The notes: a model not told the origin generated them from the sequence alone. DNA of 64,000 nucleotides from Sphingobacteriaceae bacterium GW460-11-11-14-LB5 (GCA_002151545.1 CP021237.1:2356001-2420000); one strand, 5' to 3'; shown: positions 1 to 9,219, counted from the first letter of the stretch. Made by a program: numbers and translations.

Positions 1-1
1 T

Positions 2-109
2 GAATTCGAGATTACCGATCTACACTTTAAGTTTTTAGAAAATATTATTAAAGAACAGCCGCAATACTGGCTTTGGAGCCATAAACGCTGGAAATTTAAA
101 CCCGAATAA
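2..109 (+). CDS. Lipid A biosynthesis acyltransferase (LpxL/HtrB-like), C-terminal 35 codons
   Basis: The reading frame enters from the left edge and stops with TAA at 107-109. The visible tail contains the stretch YWLWSHKRWK, which is the characteristic end of LpxL/HtrB-family acyltransferases. These inner-membrane enzymes add a secondary acyl chain to lipid A. Only the end is present, so the catalytic HX4D motif cannot be checked. The next gene starts 6 bp later on the same strand, consistent with a shared envelope-polysaccharide/lipid transcript. Family call is by motif only. Confidence 0.7.
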   Translation, partial: EFEITDLHFKFLENIIKEQPQYWLWSHKRWKFKPE

Positions 110-115
110 AAAAGA

Positions 116-1129
116 ATGAACCCATCTGTAGCCGTTGTAATTTTAAACTGGAATGGAAAAGCATATTTAAAGCAATTTTTACCAGGAGTTTTGCTTTCTG
201 AATATGATAATCTGCAAATTGTGGTGGGCGATAATGCCTCCACCGATGATTCTGTTTCATTTTTACAAGAAAACTTCCCTACCGTTAAAATTATCCAGAA
301 CGATCAGAATTATGGTTTTGCAGGCGGCTACAATAAGGTTTTAGAACGTGTTGAGGCTGATTACTTTATCTTACTCAATTCGGATGTGGAGGTAACTCCC
401 AACTGGATACAGCCAGTGATTGACCTGATGGAAAGTGATGCACAGATTGCCGCAGCGCAACCTAAGATTAAATGGCAGTTAAACAAAAAACAATTCGAAT
501 ATGCAGGCGCTGCAGGAGGTTATCTGGATATCTACTCTTTCCCGTTCTGCAGAGGCAGATTGTTTAATGTATATGAGTTTGATCACGACCAATACAATGA
601 TCAAACGGAAGTTTTTTGGGCAAGTGGGGCTGCATTTTTCATTAAAAGCAAATGTTGGGAAGAAGCGGGAGGTTTAGATGCAGATCTGTTTGCACATATG
701 GAGGAAATTGATCTTTGCTGGCGTTTAAAGAACCTCAATTATAAGATTATGTATTGTCCGGATGCCGAAGTTTACCATGTAGGTGGCGGAACATTACAAA
801 CGGAGAATCCCTTTAAAACCTATCTCAATTTCAGGAACAACCTCATCATCATGCAGAAAAACCTACCTGCTGGCGATGCCATTTTCCGAATTACGATCAG
901 GATGTTTATTGATTTTGTTGCGTGGTGGCACTTTTTGCTAACCGGAAAACGTAAATTCACCATGGCAGTGACCAAAGGTCATTGGCATTTTCTTAAATCG
1001 CTTTCAAAAACGAACAAAAAGCGCAAAAGCGTTCAAAAAGCATATAGTGAACATACCGGAGTATACAATAACAGCGTTGTGTGGGCATTTTTTATTAAGA
1101 AAATCAAATATTTTTCGGAATTGAAGTAA
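116..1129 (+). CDS. Family 2 glycosyltransferase (GT-A fold, rhamnosyltransferase-like)
   Basis: A 337-residue protein that opens with the GT-A beta strand and nucleotide-binding segment VAVVILNWNG, followed by GDNASTDDS, and has the metal-binding DxD equivalent in LLNSDVEV near residues 87-94. The acceptor-side segment MEEIDLCWRLKN (about residues 195-206) is typical of family 2 enzymes that transfer a sugar from an NDP-sugar to a cell-surface glycan. No clear transmembrane segment apart from a hydrophobic patch near residue 270. It directly follows a lipid A acyltransferase tail, so a role in lipopolysaccharide or other surface glycan assembly is inferred. The sugar donor and acceptor cannot be read from the sequence. 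Confidence 0.85.
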   Translation: MNPSVAVVILNWNGKAYLKQFLPGVLLSEYDNLQIVVGDNASTDDSVSFLQENFPTVKIIQNDQNYGFAGGYNKVLERVEADYFILLNSDVEVTPNWIQPVIDLMESDAQIAAAQPKIKWQLNKKQFEYAGAAGGYLDIYSFPFCRGRLFNVYEFDHDQYNDQTEVFWASGAAFFIKSKCWEEAGGLDADLFAHMEEIDLCWRLKNLNYKIMYCPDAEVYHVGGGTLQTENPFKTYLNFRNNLIIMQKNLPAGDAIFRITIRMFIDFVAWWHFLLTGKRKFTMAVTKGHWHFLKSLSKTNKKRKSVQKAYSEHTGVYNNSVVWAFFIKKIKYFSELK

Positions 1130-1147
1130 GAAGTAAGTCGTGAATCG

Positions 1148-1230
1148 TCATTCCCAGCCCGACTAGGAACAACGATTGCTAAGATAATTGCAATCCATAA
1201 GTTTTAAGATTCCCGCCTGCGCGAGAATGA
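1148..1230. repeat. Intergenic palindromic repeat (GTCATTCCC...GAGAATGAG type)
   Basis: The gap between the glycosyltransferase and aroQ 3' ends carries GTCATTCCC at its left and GCCTGCGCGAGAATGAG at its right, an imperfect inverted pair with a short AT-rich middle. It lies between two convergent 3' ends, as such elements usually do. It may double as a bidirectional terminator. Confidence 0.45.
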
Positions 1231-1239
1231 GGACTCTTT

Positions 1240-1656
1240 TTAAATCAACAAACTTTCAATAGCCAGACGATACCCCTTCATACCAAAGCCTGTTAAAACA
1301 CCCTGACAGTTTTTCCCGGTTAAAGAAACATGACGATATTCTTCACGGGCATAAATATTAGAGATGTGTACCTCAACCACAGGCGTTTTAATCGCTGCTA
1401 TTGCATCAGCAATCGCTACTGAGGTATGTGTGTAACCGCCGGCGTTGAGCACTACCCCATCATAACTAAAACCAACTTCATGCAGTTTATTAATAATCTC
1501 ACCCTCAACATTACTCTGATAATATTCAATTTCAATATCCGGATAAACCGTTTTTAATTCTTTAATATAATCTTCAATACTGGTGTTTCCGTAAATAGAT
1601 GGTTCGCGAACGCCTAATAAGTTTAAGTTTGGGCCGTTAATAATTTGTATTTTCAT
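1240..1656 (-). CDS. aroQ: 3-dehydroquinate dehydratase, type II
   Basis: A 138-residue protein of normal type II length. It catalyses trans-dehydration of 3-dehydroquinate to 3-dehydroshikimate, step three of the shikimate pathway. The N-terminus reads MKIQIINGPNLNLLG, the family hallmark. The catalytic histidine lies in VVEVHISNIYAREEYRH, preceded by LNAGGYTHTSVAIADA, which holds the substrate-binding Asn and Ser/Thr. The frame is open 39 codons further upstream, but that extension has no homology signal and would overlap xerD, so the ATG at 1656 is chosen. It is divergent from xerD with a 49 bp gap that must hold both promoters. Confidence 0.95.
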   Translation of the reverse strand: MKIQIINGPNLNLLGVREPSIYGNTSIEDYIKELKTVYPDIEIEYYQSNVEGEIINKLHEVGFSYDGVVLNAGGYTHTSVAIADAIAAIKTPVVEVHISNIYAREEYRHVSLTGKNCQGVLTGFGMKGYRLAIESLLI

Positions 1657-1705
1657 AATATAATGTTGTAACGTTGCAATGTTATAAAAAATCTCAAATA
1701 AAAGC

Positions 1706-2605
1706 ATGCTTTGGCCATCATATATTAAAGGATTTAAATCGTATTTAAAGTTAGAGCGGTCGTTATCCAGCAATTCTGTTGATGCCTATCTGAGCGATAT
1801 TGATAAACTGATCCAGTTTTTTCAATCTTTAAATGAGGAACCCAAACTAACAGATATAACCATAACGCATTTAAAATCTTTTATCTCCTGGCTGAATGAC
1901 CTGGGTATGCAAGCCAGTACGCAGGCTCGGGTAATATCGGGTCTAAAAGCTTTTTTCTCCTATTTAATGCTCGAGGAGGTGATTTCGAACGATCCTACAG
2001 CGCTGCTTGAAGCACCAAAACTCAGCAGAAAATTACCCGATACATTAAACATTTACGAAATTAACGAACTTATTGCGGGCATAGATGCCTCAAAATCCGA
2101 AGGCATGCGCAATAAAGCCATTATGGAAGTATTGTACGGCTGTGGCTTGCGTGTAACAGAATTAACCGAACTCAGGATCTCCAATGTATTTCCGCAGATT
2201 GAATTTATAAAAGTAATTGGAAAAGGAAATAAAGAACGTTTGGTCCCTATTGGAAGCGTAGCGTTAAAATTGCTCGATATTTACATCAATGAAGTGCGTG
2301 TACATGCTAATATTAAAAAAGGACATGAAGATTTTATCTTTTTAAACCGTTTTGGTGCTAAACTTTCGCGTATTTCAATTTTCAACCTGATTAAAAGCCT
2401 GGCCATTTCTACAGGATTAAAGAAAACAATCAGTCCTCATACCTTAAGGCATTCATTCGCTACCCATTTAATTGAAGGAGGTGCCGATTTACGAGCCGTA
2501 CAGGAAATGCTGGGCCATTCGAGTATTACTACCACAGAAATTTATACGCACATCGACAGAGACTATTTAAGAGAGGTCATTACGCAGTTTCATCCGAGGG
2601 CTTAG
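1706..2605 (+). CDS. xerD: Site-specific tyrosine recombinase XerD-like
   Basis: A 299-residue protein, the normal size for XerC/XerD. The N-terminal SAM-like core-binding domain covers residues 5-95 and the catalytic domain 110-290. All catalytic residues are visible: R149 (CGLRVTEL), K173 (IGKGNKERLVP), H245 and R248 (HTLRHSFATH), H271 (LGHSSITT) and nucleophile Y280 (EIYTHI). The protein resolves chromosome dimers at dif with a partner recombinase. It is a stand-alone gene divergent from aroQ, with no integrase-like context or attachment repeats nearby, so a housekeeping role is preferred over phage integration. XerC versus XerD cannot be settled from one sequence. Confidence 0.9.
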   Translation: MLWPSYIKGFKSYLKLERSLSSNSVDAYLSDIDKLIQFFQSLNEEPKLTDITITHLKSFISWLNDLGMQASTQARVISGLKAFFSYLMLEEVISNDPTALLEAPKLSRKLPDTLNIYEINELIAGIDASKSEGMRNKAIMEVLYGCGLRVTELTELRISNVFPQIEFIKVIGKGNKERLVPIGSVALKLLDIYINEVRVHANIKKGHEDFIFLNRFGAKLSRISIFNLIKSLAISTGLKKTISPHTLRHSFATHLIEGGADLRAVQEMLGHSSITTTEIYTHIDRDYLREVITQFHPRA

Positions 2606-2649
2606 AAATACAACCGAAAGACTAAAGCTGAAAGACCAAAAGCACCTTT

Positions 2650-2682
2650 GTAGATCCTGAAACAAGTTCAGGAGGACGAACG
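2650..2682. repeat. Short inverted repeat, CCTGAA...TTCAGG
   Basis: CCTGAAACAAGTTCAGG forms a small hairpin in the xerD-prmC convergent gap. It is a shortened version of the TTCAGGGTGAC elements found at 14.9, 21.9, 31.2, 32.7 and 37.8 kb. Confidence 0.4.
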
Positions 2683-2764
2683 CCGAGAGATTTTACTCCT
2701 CTGCAACATATCTTCTGACCTCATTCCTCGAACTTCAAATATCTTAATCCCTGCTATTGATTCC

Positions 2765-3652
2765 TCACTTCTGACTCCCGACCTCGGACATCGGACTTCC
2801 AGCGCTCACCATCCTATCCTTCCCTTGCATATCCTGCCTTAACTCAATATTTACAAAGCCTTTATCTTTTAACATTTCAACAGTTTCTTTACCTAAATAT
2901 TCGTTGATCTCGAAATAAAGTTGTCCGTTAGGTTTTAGGTTAGTTTTTGCAAACTCAGCAATAGCTTTATAAAATATCAACGGGTTTTCGTCACGAACAA
3001 ATAAGGCTAAATGGGGTTCGTAAACCAATACGTTATGATGCATATCTGCCTTTTCTAAATCCCTGATATAAGGCGGGTTACTCACGATTATATCAAATTT
3101 TTCTTCAGACCTGAAAGTCAAAATATCGGCCTCAATAAACCTGATCTGCTCTCCCAACCTTTCGGCATTGTGCTTGGCTACAGTAATGGCATGAGCAGAA
3201 ACATCCAATGCAGATACTTCAGCTTTTGGTAAATGTTTTTTAAGTGTGATGGGAATGCATCCAGAACCGGTTCCAATATCAAGAATACTGATTTTATGGT
3301 TACTGTTAACTGAAAACTGCGAACGGTTATCTGAAATAATCCAATCTACCAGTTCTTCTGTTTCCGGCCTCGGAATAAGCACATGCTCATTAACGCTAAA
3401 AACAGCGCCATAAAAATGGGCTTCTGCTAAAATGTGTTGAATAGGTTTTCCAATCTGCAAATCGTTAAGGATACTCAGGAGTTTTTGCATGTTGATGAAA
3501 CTGACCTCAATATTCTTTTGCATGATCAGTTTACCGGAAGATAAGGCTAAAACCTTCTCAGCAGCAATACTAAATAATGCTTTTGCTTCATTATTATCAT
3601 ATAATGGCTCAAGTTCTAGTTCGTAATGCTCAGCTAATTCTCCTATCTTCAT
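2765..3652 (-). CDS. prmC: Peptide chain release factor N5-glutamine methyltransferase (PrmC/HemK)
   Basis: A 295-residue SAM-dependent methyltransferase that modifies the GGQ glutamine of release factors RF1/RF2. The N-terminal helical domain (1-105) is followed by a Rossmann domain with SAM motif I DIGTGSGCIPI (about 126-136) and the defining substrate motif NPPY (about 191-194). The C-terminus is odd. After the usual end (MQGKDRMV) there is a tail, SAGSPMSEVGSQK, encoded by a GACTTCCGACT-type repeat that invades the 3' end of the gene. It is divergent from ribD with an 80 bp gap. Confidence 0.93.
   Translation of the reverse strand: MKIGELAEHYELELEPLYDNNEAKALFSIAAEKVLALSSGKLIMQKNIEVSFINMQKLLSILNDLQIGKPIQHILAEAHFYGAVFSVNEHVLIPRPETEELVDWIISDNRSQFSVNSNHKISILDIGTGSGCIPITLKKHLPKAEVSALDVSAHAITVAKHNAERLGEQIRFIEADILTFRSEEKFDIIVSNPPYIRDLEKADMHHNVLVYEPHLALFVRDENPLIFYKAIAEFAKTNLKPNGQLYFEINEYLGKETVEMLKDKGFVNIELRQDMQGKDRMVSAGSPMSEVGSQK
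2766..2801. repeat. 'Cttctgactcc / cggacttcc' repeat array inside the prmC 3' end
   Basis: A run of related 8-11 bp units (CTTCTGACTCC, CGACCTCGGAC, ATCGGACTTCC) covers the last codons of prmC. Related units occur inside lysA (26647-26691) and around the YHS gene (36039-36128 and 36404-36496). Confidence 0.55.
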
Positions 3653-3719
3653 ATTTACAAAATTACTTAATTGAGATGATAACAGCGCTGTTTTGGTAAG
3701 GCCGTGACTCTTTTTTTAC

Positions 3720-3727
3720 TACTTTTG
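3720..3727 (+). promoter_or_regulatory. Probable -7 box of the ribD promoter (TACTTTTG)
   Basis: TACTTTTG matches the Bacteroidota -7 consensus TAnnTTTG and lies only 5 bp before the ribD ATG. A TTTG sits at 3692-3695, 24 bp upstream, slightly farther than the usual 17-23. Transcription would start very close to the start codon, giving a near-leaderless message. Confidence 0.4.
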
Positions 3728-3732
3728 CGCTA

Positions 3733-4785
3733 ATGAGCGATGAATTTTATATAAAACGCTGTCTGGACTTAGCGGCCCTGGCTTTGGGTAACGTTAGTCC
3801 GAACCCAATGGTTGGCTGTGTTATTGTTGTAGACGGCAAAATTATTGGAGAAGGATATCATCAGGAATATGGAAAATCGCACGCCGAACCCAATGCCATT
3901 AAAGCTGTATTTGATCACTTTGGCAATGAGGCTGAAAATTTATTAAAACAAGCTACTGCCTATGTAAACCTGGAGCCCTGTGCGCATTTTGGCAAAACAC
4001 CTCCCTGTGCAGATTTGCTGGTCAAACATCAGTTAAAAAAGGTAGTTATTGGCAACAGAGACCCTTTTTCTGGAGTTGACGGCAAAGGTATCGAGAAACT
4101 CAGAAATGCGGGAATTGAAGTGTTAAGTGGAATTTTAGATGATGAATGTCGCTATTTCAACAGAAGGTTCTTTACCAGAATCCAAAAGCAAAGGCCATAT
4201 ATCATCTTAAAATGGGCCGAAACCGCAAATGGCTATTTCGCAACAAAAGATGGTCACCAGAAATGGATTAGCGGTGCCCTGGCCAAACGTTTAGCGCACC
4301 AATGGCGTAGCGAAGAAGATGCCATTCTGATCGGCAAACAGACTGCCATTATGGATAATCCGCAATTAACTTCGCGTGAATGGCCTGGCAAAAATCCCAT
4401 TCGTCTGGTAATCGACAAAAACCTTCAGGTGCCAGTCACAAACCATATTTTCAATACAGCGGCCAAAACCATTATCTTTAATGAGGTTAAAACCGATGTA
4501 ATAGAGAATATCCATTATATCCAAATGGAAGATATGCACTTTTATTTAGCGCAAAAAGTTGCCTTTCAGCTCTACCTGATGGATATACAATCGGTAATTA
4601 TTGAAGGTGGCGCCAATATTTTAAATCAATTTTTAAGTACCAACCTATGGGATGAAGCGCGTATTTTTACTTCATCTAACAGCTGGAATGAGGGAGTTTC
4701 CTCGCCAGCCATAAATGGAAATTTGCAAGACACTGTACAAATTGGAAATGACAAACTCTCTATCTATCTAAACGACATCAAATAA
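3733..4785 (+). CDS. ribD: Bifunctional riboflavin biosynthesis protein RibD
   Basis: A 350-residue protein combining the deaminase (residues 1-145) and the reductase (about 150-350) for steps two and three of riboflavin synthesis from GTP. The deaminase zinc site is clear: HAEPNA with the catalytic Glu, and PCAHFGKTPPCADL with the two cysteines. NPMV near residue 23 is part of the substrate pocket. The reductase half contains ILKWAETANGY and the NADPH-binding EGGANILNQF. No FMN riboswitch fits in the 80 bp upstream. The next gene begins at the very next base after the stop, so the two are cotranscribed. Confidence 0.95.
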   Translation: MSDEFYIKRCLDLAALALGNVSPNPMVGCVIVVDGKIIGEGYHQEYGKSHAEPNAIKAVFDHFGNEAENLLKQATAYVNLEPCAHFGKTPPCADLLVKHQLKKVVIGNRDPFSGVDGKGIEKLRNAGIEVLSGILDDECRYFNRRFFTRIQKQRPYIILKWAETANGYFATKDGHQKWISGALAKRLAHQWRSEEDAILIGKQTAIMDNPQLTSREWPGKNPIRLVIDKNLQVPVTNHIFNTAAKTIIFNEVKTDVIENIHYIQMEDMHFYLAQKVAFQLYLMDIQSVIIEGGANILNQFLSTNLWDEARIFTSSNSWNEGVSSPAINGNLQDTVQIGNDKLSIYLNDIK

Positions 4786-5655
4786 ATGATTTACATTATT
4801 TTAAGCATCTGCTGCAGTGTTACTGTGGCCGTTTTATTAAAACTGGCCAAGCGATACCAAATCAGTATTATTCAAGCCGTTACCATCAATTACCTTGCTG
4901 CATTAAGCTTATGTTTTCTCTTCTTCAAGCCTGATGTTAAACTGATTACCTCTAGCGCACCATGGCCGATTTATATTGCCTTAGCTATTCTATTGCCATC
5001 GATATTTTTATTCCTTGCTGCCTCGGTAAAAAACCTGGGCATTGTTAAAACCGACATTGCGCAGCGTTTATCGCTATTTATTCCGATACTGGCCGCTTAT
5101 TTTATTTTTAAGGAAGATTTTAATAACCTTAAAATTATTGGGCTGGCAATAGGTTTTGTGGCAATTTTTTTAACTTTTATTCGAAAATCTGATCATGAGG
5201 AAAGCAGTAAAGGAGGACTCCTCTATCCCGTTATGGTTTTCATTGGTTTTGGGGTAATCGATGTCCTTTTTAAACAAATTGCATTATACAAGGAATTGCC
5301 TTATACTACATCGCTTTTTACTGTTTTTTGTCTGGCTTTTATCGTTTCATTGCTTATCGTAATTTCGATGGTGGTGGCCGGCAAAATAAAAATACAGCTG
5401 GTAAATGTAGTTTGCGGATTTATTTTGGGCTTCTTCAATTTTGGGAATATCCTTTTTTATATGAAGGCCCATAAAGCCTTAGCCGAAAATCCATCTACCG
5501 TTTTTGCAGCCATGAATTTAGGGGTCATTATTGCAGGTACATTAATTGGCGTAATTGTTTTTAAAGAAAAACTAAGCAAATTAAATTATGCAGGTATAAT
5601 TTTGGCAATTGCAGCCGTTATCTTCATTACACTATCGCAAAATGCTGTTCGATGA
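4786..5655 (+). CDS. EamA-family (DMT superfamily) membrane transporter
   Basis: A 289-residue hydrophobic protein with about nine to ten predicted membrane segments in two halves, each ending in a pattern seen in EamA repeats (for example the FKEDFNNLKIIGLAIGF and FKEKLSKLNYAGIIL pairs near residues 108 and 262). EamA proteins export or import small metabolites; the substrate is unknown. The ATG follows the ribD TAA with no gap. A flavin-related role is suggested by position only and is weak. Its last 14 bp overlap the next gene. Confidence 0.8.
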   Translation: MIYIILSICCSVTVAVLLKLAKRYQISIIQAVTINYLAALSLCFLFFKPDVKLITSSAPWPIYIALAILLPSIFLFLAASVKNLGIVKTDIAQRLSLFIPILAAYFIFKEDFNNLKIIGLAIGFVAIFLTFIRKSDHEESSKGGLLYPVMVFIGFGVIDVLFKQIALYKELPYTTSLFTVFCLAFIVSLLIVISMVVAGKIKIQLVNVVCGFILGFFNFGNILFYMKAHKALAENPSTVFAAMNLGVIIAGTLIGVIVFKEKLSKLNYAGIILAIAAVIFITLSQNAVR

Positions 5656-6256
5656 TTCATATAAAACCATCGAAAGTACTTCAGAAGGTATATTTCGAGA
5701 TAAAGGCAGCAAATTTATTGCTTATGCCTACCCAATCCGTAGTGAGGAAGAAGTAAAACCGATTATTACCAGTTTACGTGCAGAACATGCCAAGGCCAGG
5801 CACTTTTGTTATGCTTATCGCCTAACACCTGACCGGTCTGTTTTCAGAGTGAATGATGATGGCGAACCTTCTGGTACTGCAGGTAGACCAATTCTGAATT
5901 GTTTATTATCAGAAGATCTGACTAATATCCTGATGGTGGTTGTTCGTTATTTTGGAGGCACATTATTGGGGGTTCCTGGTTTAATTAACGCATATAAATC
6001 TGCTAGTATAGAAGCAATTAAAGCAGCTGTCATTATCAACAAAACAGTTAATGATGTTTACGAAGCCTATTTCGAATACCTGCAAATGAACGAGGTAATG
6101 AAGTTGAGCAAAGAAGAAAACTTGCAAATATTAGGGCAGCAGTTTGATACCAATTGCATATTGAAATTTGAAGTGAGAAAAGCACAACTCAATCAGGTTT
6201 TAAGTAAATTTGATAAAATTGATGGGGTTAAATTAAAATACCTGCAAACGATTTAA
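5642..6256 (+). CDS. yigZ: IMPACT/YigZ family protein
   Basis: A 204-residue protein matching the YigZ/IMPACT layout: an N-terminal UPF0029 domain (about 1-115) with the hallmark runs RHFCYAYRL, DDGEPSGTAGRPIL and VVRYFGGTLLGVPGLI, then a small DUF1949-like C-terminal domain. The biochemical role in bacteria is unsettled; binding to translation components or nucleic acid has been proposed for the family. The start at 5642 is chosen because homology begins at MLFDDSYKTIES. It overlaps the transporter stop by 14 bp, suggesting translational coupling. Confidence 0.9.
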   Translation: MLFDDSYKTIESTSEGIFRDKGSKFIAYAYPIRSEEEVKPIITSLRAEHAKARHFCYAYRLTPDRSVFRVNDDGEPSGTAGRPILNCLLSEDLTNILMVVVRYFGGTLLGVPGLINAYKSASIEAIKAAVIINKTVNDVYEAYFEYLQMNEVMKLSKEENLQILGQQFDTNCILKFEVRKAQLNQVLSKFDKIDGVKLKYLQTI

Positions 6257-6332
6257 TAACCATGTCTTGAGTAATGATTACAGCTATAAATTCTGGTAAT
6301 CAGTGAAATCTGCGGGCAAATATGAACCAAAT

Positions 6333-7193
6333 ATGAAAATATCAGAAAGCGACTTAATCATCAATCCTGATGGTAGCATATACCACCTAAATCTTTTACC
6401 TGGAGATATTGCCGATACCGTAATTACTGTTGGCGATCCCGACCGTGTGGGCGAGGTAAGTAAGTATTTCGATAAAATAGAGTTTAAGAAAGGCAAACGC
6501 GAATTTATTGCCCATACAGGCTACGTAGGCAAAAAACGAATTACCGTTCTCTCAACAGGGATCGGTACAGACAATATTGATATCGTTATAAATGAACTAG
6601 ACGCACTGGTTAATGTTAATTTTGAAACCCGTGAAATTAAAAAAGAGCTTACCTCATTAAATATTATCAGAATTGGTACTTCCGGAGCTGTCCAACCGGA
6701 TATTCCAATGGGAACGATTTTAGCGTCGTCCTATGGCTTAGGGATGGATGCGCTAATGAATTATTATCTTCAGCAATTATCTGGTGATGAACAGCTTTTA
6801 ATGGACGATATTAAAGGGCATTTTGGACACCTCAAAAACATTCACCCCTATTTAACGGCAGCAAGCGAAACACTGTTAAATACTATTGGTAAGGACATGG
6901 CAAAGGGCATTACCATTACTGCACCAGGCTTTTACGCCCCACAAGGCAGAATTGTCAGGGCAAAAAATGCCGTTCCCGATTTTATTGGTTTGATTAACAG
7001 TTTTAAGAGCAACCAATACCGGATTACCAATTTAGAGATGGAAACTGCCGGAATTTATGCTTTAGCAAAGGTTTTAGGTCACAGGGCACTCTCCATTAAT
7101 GCCATTCTGGCGAGCCGGGTAAAATTCGAGTTTAGTAAAGCACCCGACAAAATTGTAGAGCAGGCCATAAAAATGGTTTTAGAAAGGATATAG
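6333..7193 (+). CDS. Nucleoside phosphorylase (uridine phosphorylase-like)
   Basis: A 286-residue phosphorylase-fold protein that cleaves a nucleoside with phosphate into base and ribose-1-phosphate. Visible motifs are VGDPDRV (phosphate site), STGIGTDN, RIGTSGAVQ and NLEMETAGIYAL, which holds the ribose-binding Glu-Met-Glu. The ATG at 6333 is chosen over an in-frame GTG 30 bp earlier, because the latter falls in an AATCAGTGAAATCTGCGGG repeat-like leader. Uridine, purine or other specificity cannot be fixed from motifs. Confidence 0.87.
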   Translation: MKISESDLIINPDGSIYHLNLLPGDIADTVITVGDPDRVGEVSKYFDKIEFKKGKREFIAHTGYVGKKRITVLSTGIGTDNIDIVINELDALVNVNFETREIKKELTSLNIIRIGTSGAVQPDIPMGTILASSYGLGMDALMNYYLQQLSGDEQLLMDDIKGHFGHLKNIHPYLTAASETLLNTIGKDMAKGITITAPGFYAPQGRIVRAKNAVPDFIGLINSFKSNQYRITNLEMETAGIYALAKVLGHRALSINAILASRVKFEFSKAPDKIVEQAIKMVLERI

Positions 7194-7260
7194 ATGATTT
7201 TAAATTCCTGTTTTAAGTATTGCATTAATCTGCTATATTTATTTTAAGCGATAAAACTAC

Positions 7261-9219
7261 ATGAAACGGGCTTTAACTATTTTGATCCTTTGCAACTGCT
7301 TTTTCTTGTCTGTTTTGGCACAGGGAAATTTATTGAGTAAAAAGCTGATCGAAATGAAAAAGATTGCCTTAACTCATTACAGCCTGCATCAAATGCGTCC
7401 ATATATCGACACATTGAACAGAATTTCCTATTTGTATTATAAGGAAAATCCGGATAGCAGTTGGGCTTACGCAGAAAAAGCCTACAAACTTGCTAGTGAA
7501 GAAAAATATCTGGTGGGTATTGCGCGGGCAAAACTAAATTTTTCGGGCAATTATTATTATCAGAAAAAATATGATAAAGCTTTTAAAGAGCTGAATAATG
7601 CTTACAGAATTGCGACTCAAACCTCCGATCAGGTTTTAATAGCAGTTTGTTTAAATAATATCGGACTCGCTTACGTACAGCAAAAAAATTATCCCATTGC
7701 ACTTGGTCATTTTCACCGCTCTTTAGCATTGGCTAACAGCATTAAAGATTTTAATACGCAAATGCTCAGCAACTTTAACCTGGGTTTTTGTAATGCATTG
7801 CTTTTTGGCAAAGATAAAAAACAAGGTTACTTCAAAACTTCAATCCAACATTATCAGATTGCACAGGAAATAGCTAAAAAAATAAATAATATCACCTACA
7901 TCTATACCTGTTATAATCGTATAGGAGATTTATATATCCTCAAAAATGATCACAAAAGTGCAATCAAATATTTCCAGATCGTTTTAAGCAATAAAAAAGA
8001 AGTTTCAGACTGGGAGCTTGGTGCTGCCTATGCAAGCCTTGCTAAAGCGAATATCGGATTGAAGAAATTTGATGATGCCATAAAATATGCTCAGGTAGGC
8101 TTTTCTATCGCAAAAAAAGATAACGACCACATCAATATCGATAAATCACTTACTGTATTGGCACAGTCTTACCAGGCAAAAGGTGACTTTAAAAATGCCT
8201 ACAATACATTATCAGAAAAGGTACGTTTCGCTGCGTTGGCTACTGATGAGGAAGCCAGGAAAAAGATAGATGAATTGCTCATCACTCAAAAAAACCTCGA
8301 AAATCAATATTTAACCAGAGAGATCTCGGTAAAAGAGAAAAATATTGAGCTCAGCCGCTTATTGATTATAGCAACTGTATTTTTCTCATTGGTCGTTACG
8401 GTTTTATTGGCCACGGTTTATCGCAAATCAAAGCAAAGAAGCAGATTGAATAGATTATTGGCCGATAATAACATCGATATCCTTCAACAGAAAGATCTGA
8501 TCGCGCAACAGAATATAGAACTGCAAAATAACGACGATTATAAAAATAAACTGATACTGGTTATCGGTCACGATTTGCGTTCGCCATTTGCCACGACATT
8601 ACAGGCAACCAAGTTTTTTAAAGAAGGTGATTTTAGTAAAGAAGAACTTGACCTTTTTATTGATGATTTTCAGGAAAAAATATTGAGCAGTCTGGAGATG
8701 TTGAATGATTTAATTATATGGACGAAAAATAATAAATCAACCAAGGCCAACAGAACCCCTTACAAACTCAATAGCGTAACCGATCTGGTTATTAAAGAAT
8801 TGGCTCAGACTATTTCGTTGAAGCAGATATCCTTACATCATCACCATACAACAATAAACGATGTGGTATTAATAGATGAGAAACAAGTAATGGTTATCTT
8901 AAGGAACCTGATTACCAATGCCATTAAATTTACCAAACCTAAAGGCACTATTGAGGTTTTTTATAGTGCTGAAATAGCTACCAATAATATTTTTCTTCAC
9001 ATTAAGGATAATGGTGTTGGCATGGATCCCAAAAAAGCGGCCAGGCTTTTTGCTGTTTTTGGTGATGAAATGTCATCTAAAGGAACTGCCGGTGAATCAG
9101 GCCTTGGGATTGGCTTAAGTTTGGTTAACGATTTTGCAAGATTAAACGATATCAAAATCCAGATGAAAACGCAGGAAAATGGTGGAACTGAGTTTATTCT
9201 GGGTTTTAGCCTTGTTTAA
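7261..9219 (+). CDS. TPR-containing sensor histidine kinase
   Basis: A 652-residue protein. It has an N-terminal signal sequence ending near LAQG, a periplasmic tetratricopeptide region (about 40-330), one transmembrane helix (about 366-385), a coiled-coil linker, then HisKA with the phospho-acceptor H437 in VIGHDLRSPF, and HATPase_c with N box LRNLITNAIKF, G1 DNGVGMD and G2 GLGIGLSLV. TPR-histidine kinases of this layout are common in Bacteroidota. No response regulator gene is adjacent, so the partner is encoded elsewhere. The input signal is unknown. Confidence 0.92.
   Translation: MKRALTILILCNCFFLSVLAQGNLLSKKLIEMKKIALTHYSLHQMRPYIDTLNRISYLYYKENPDSSWAYAEKAYKLASEEKYLVGIARAKLNFSGNYYYQKKYDKAFKELNNAYRIATQTSDQVLIAVCLNNIGLAYVQQKNYPIALGHFHRSLALANSIKDFNTQMLSNFNLGFCNALLFGKDKKQGYFKTSIQHYQIAQEIAKKINNITYIYTCYNRIGDLYILKNDHKSAIKYFQIVLSNKKEVSDWELGAAYASLAKANIGLKKFDDAIKYAQVGFSIAKKDNDHINIDKSLTVLAQSYQAKGDFKNAYNTLSEKVRFAALATDEEARKKIDELLITQKNLENQYLTREISVKEKNIELSRLLIIATVFFSLVVTVLLATVYRKSKQRSRLNRLLADNNIDILQQKDLIAQQNIELQNNDDYKNKLILVIGHDLRSPFATTLQATKFFKEGDFSKEELDLFIDDFQEKILSSLEMLNDLIIWTKNNKSTKANRTPYKLNSVTDLVIKELAQTISLKQISLHHHHTTINDVVLIDEKQVMVILRNLITNAIKFTKPKGTIEVFYSAEIATNNIFLHIKDNGVGMDPKKAARLFAVFGDEMSSKGTAGESGLGIGLSLVNDFARLNDIKIQMKTQENGGTEFILGFSLV

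Noticed and set aside
1706..2605. XerD-like gene as the integrase of a mobile element
   Set aside because: It has a full housekeeping XerC/D length and motifs, sits beside aroQ, and there is no attachment repeat or cargo.
3653..3732. FMN riboswitch upstream of ribD
   Set aside because: Only 80 bp separate prmC and ribD and the conserved RFN core is absent.
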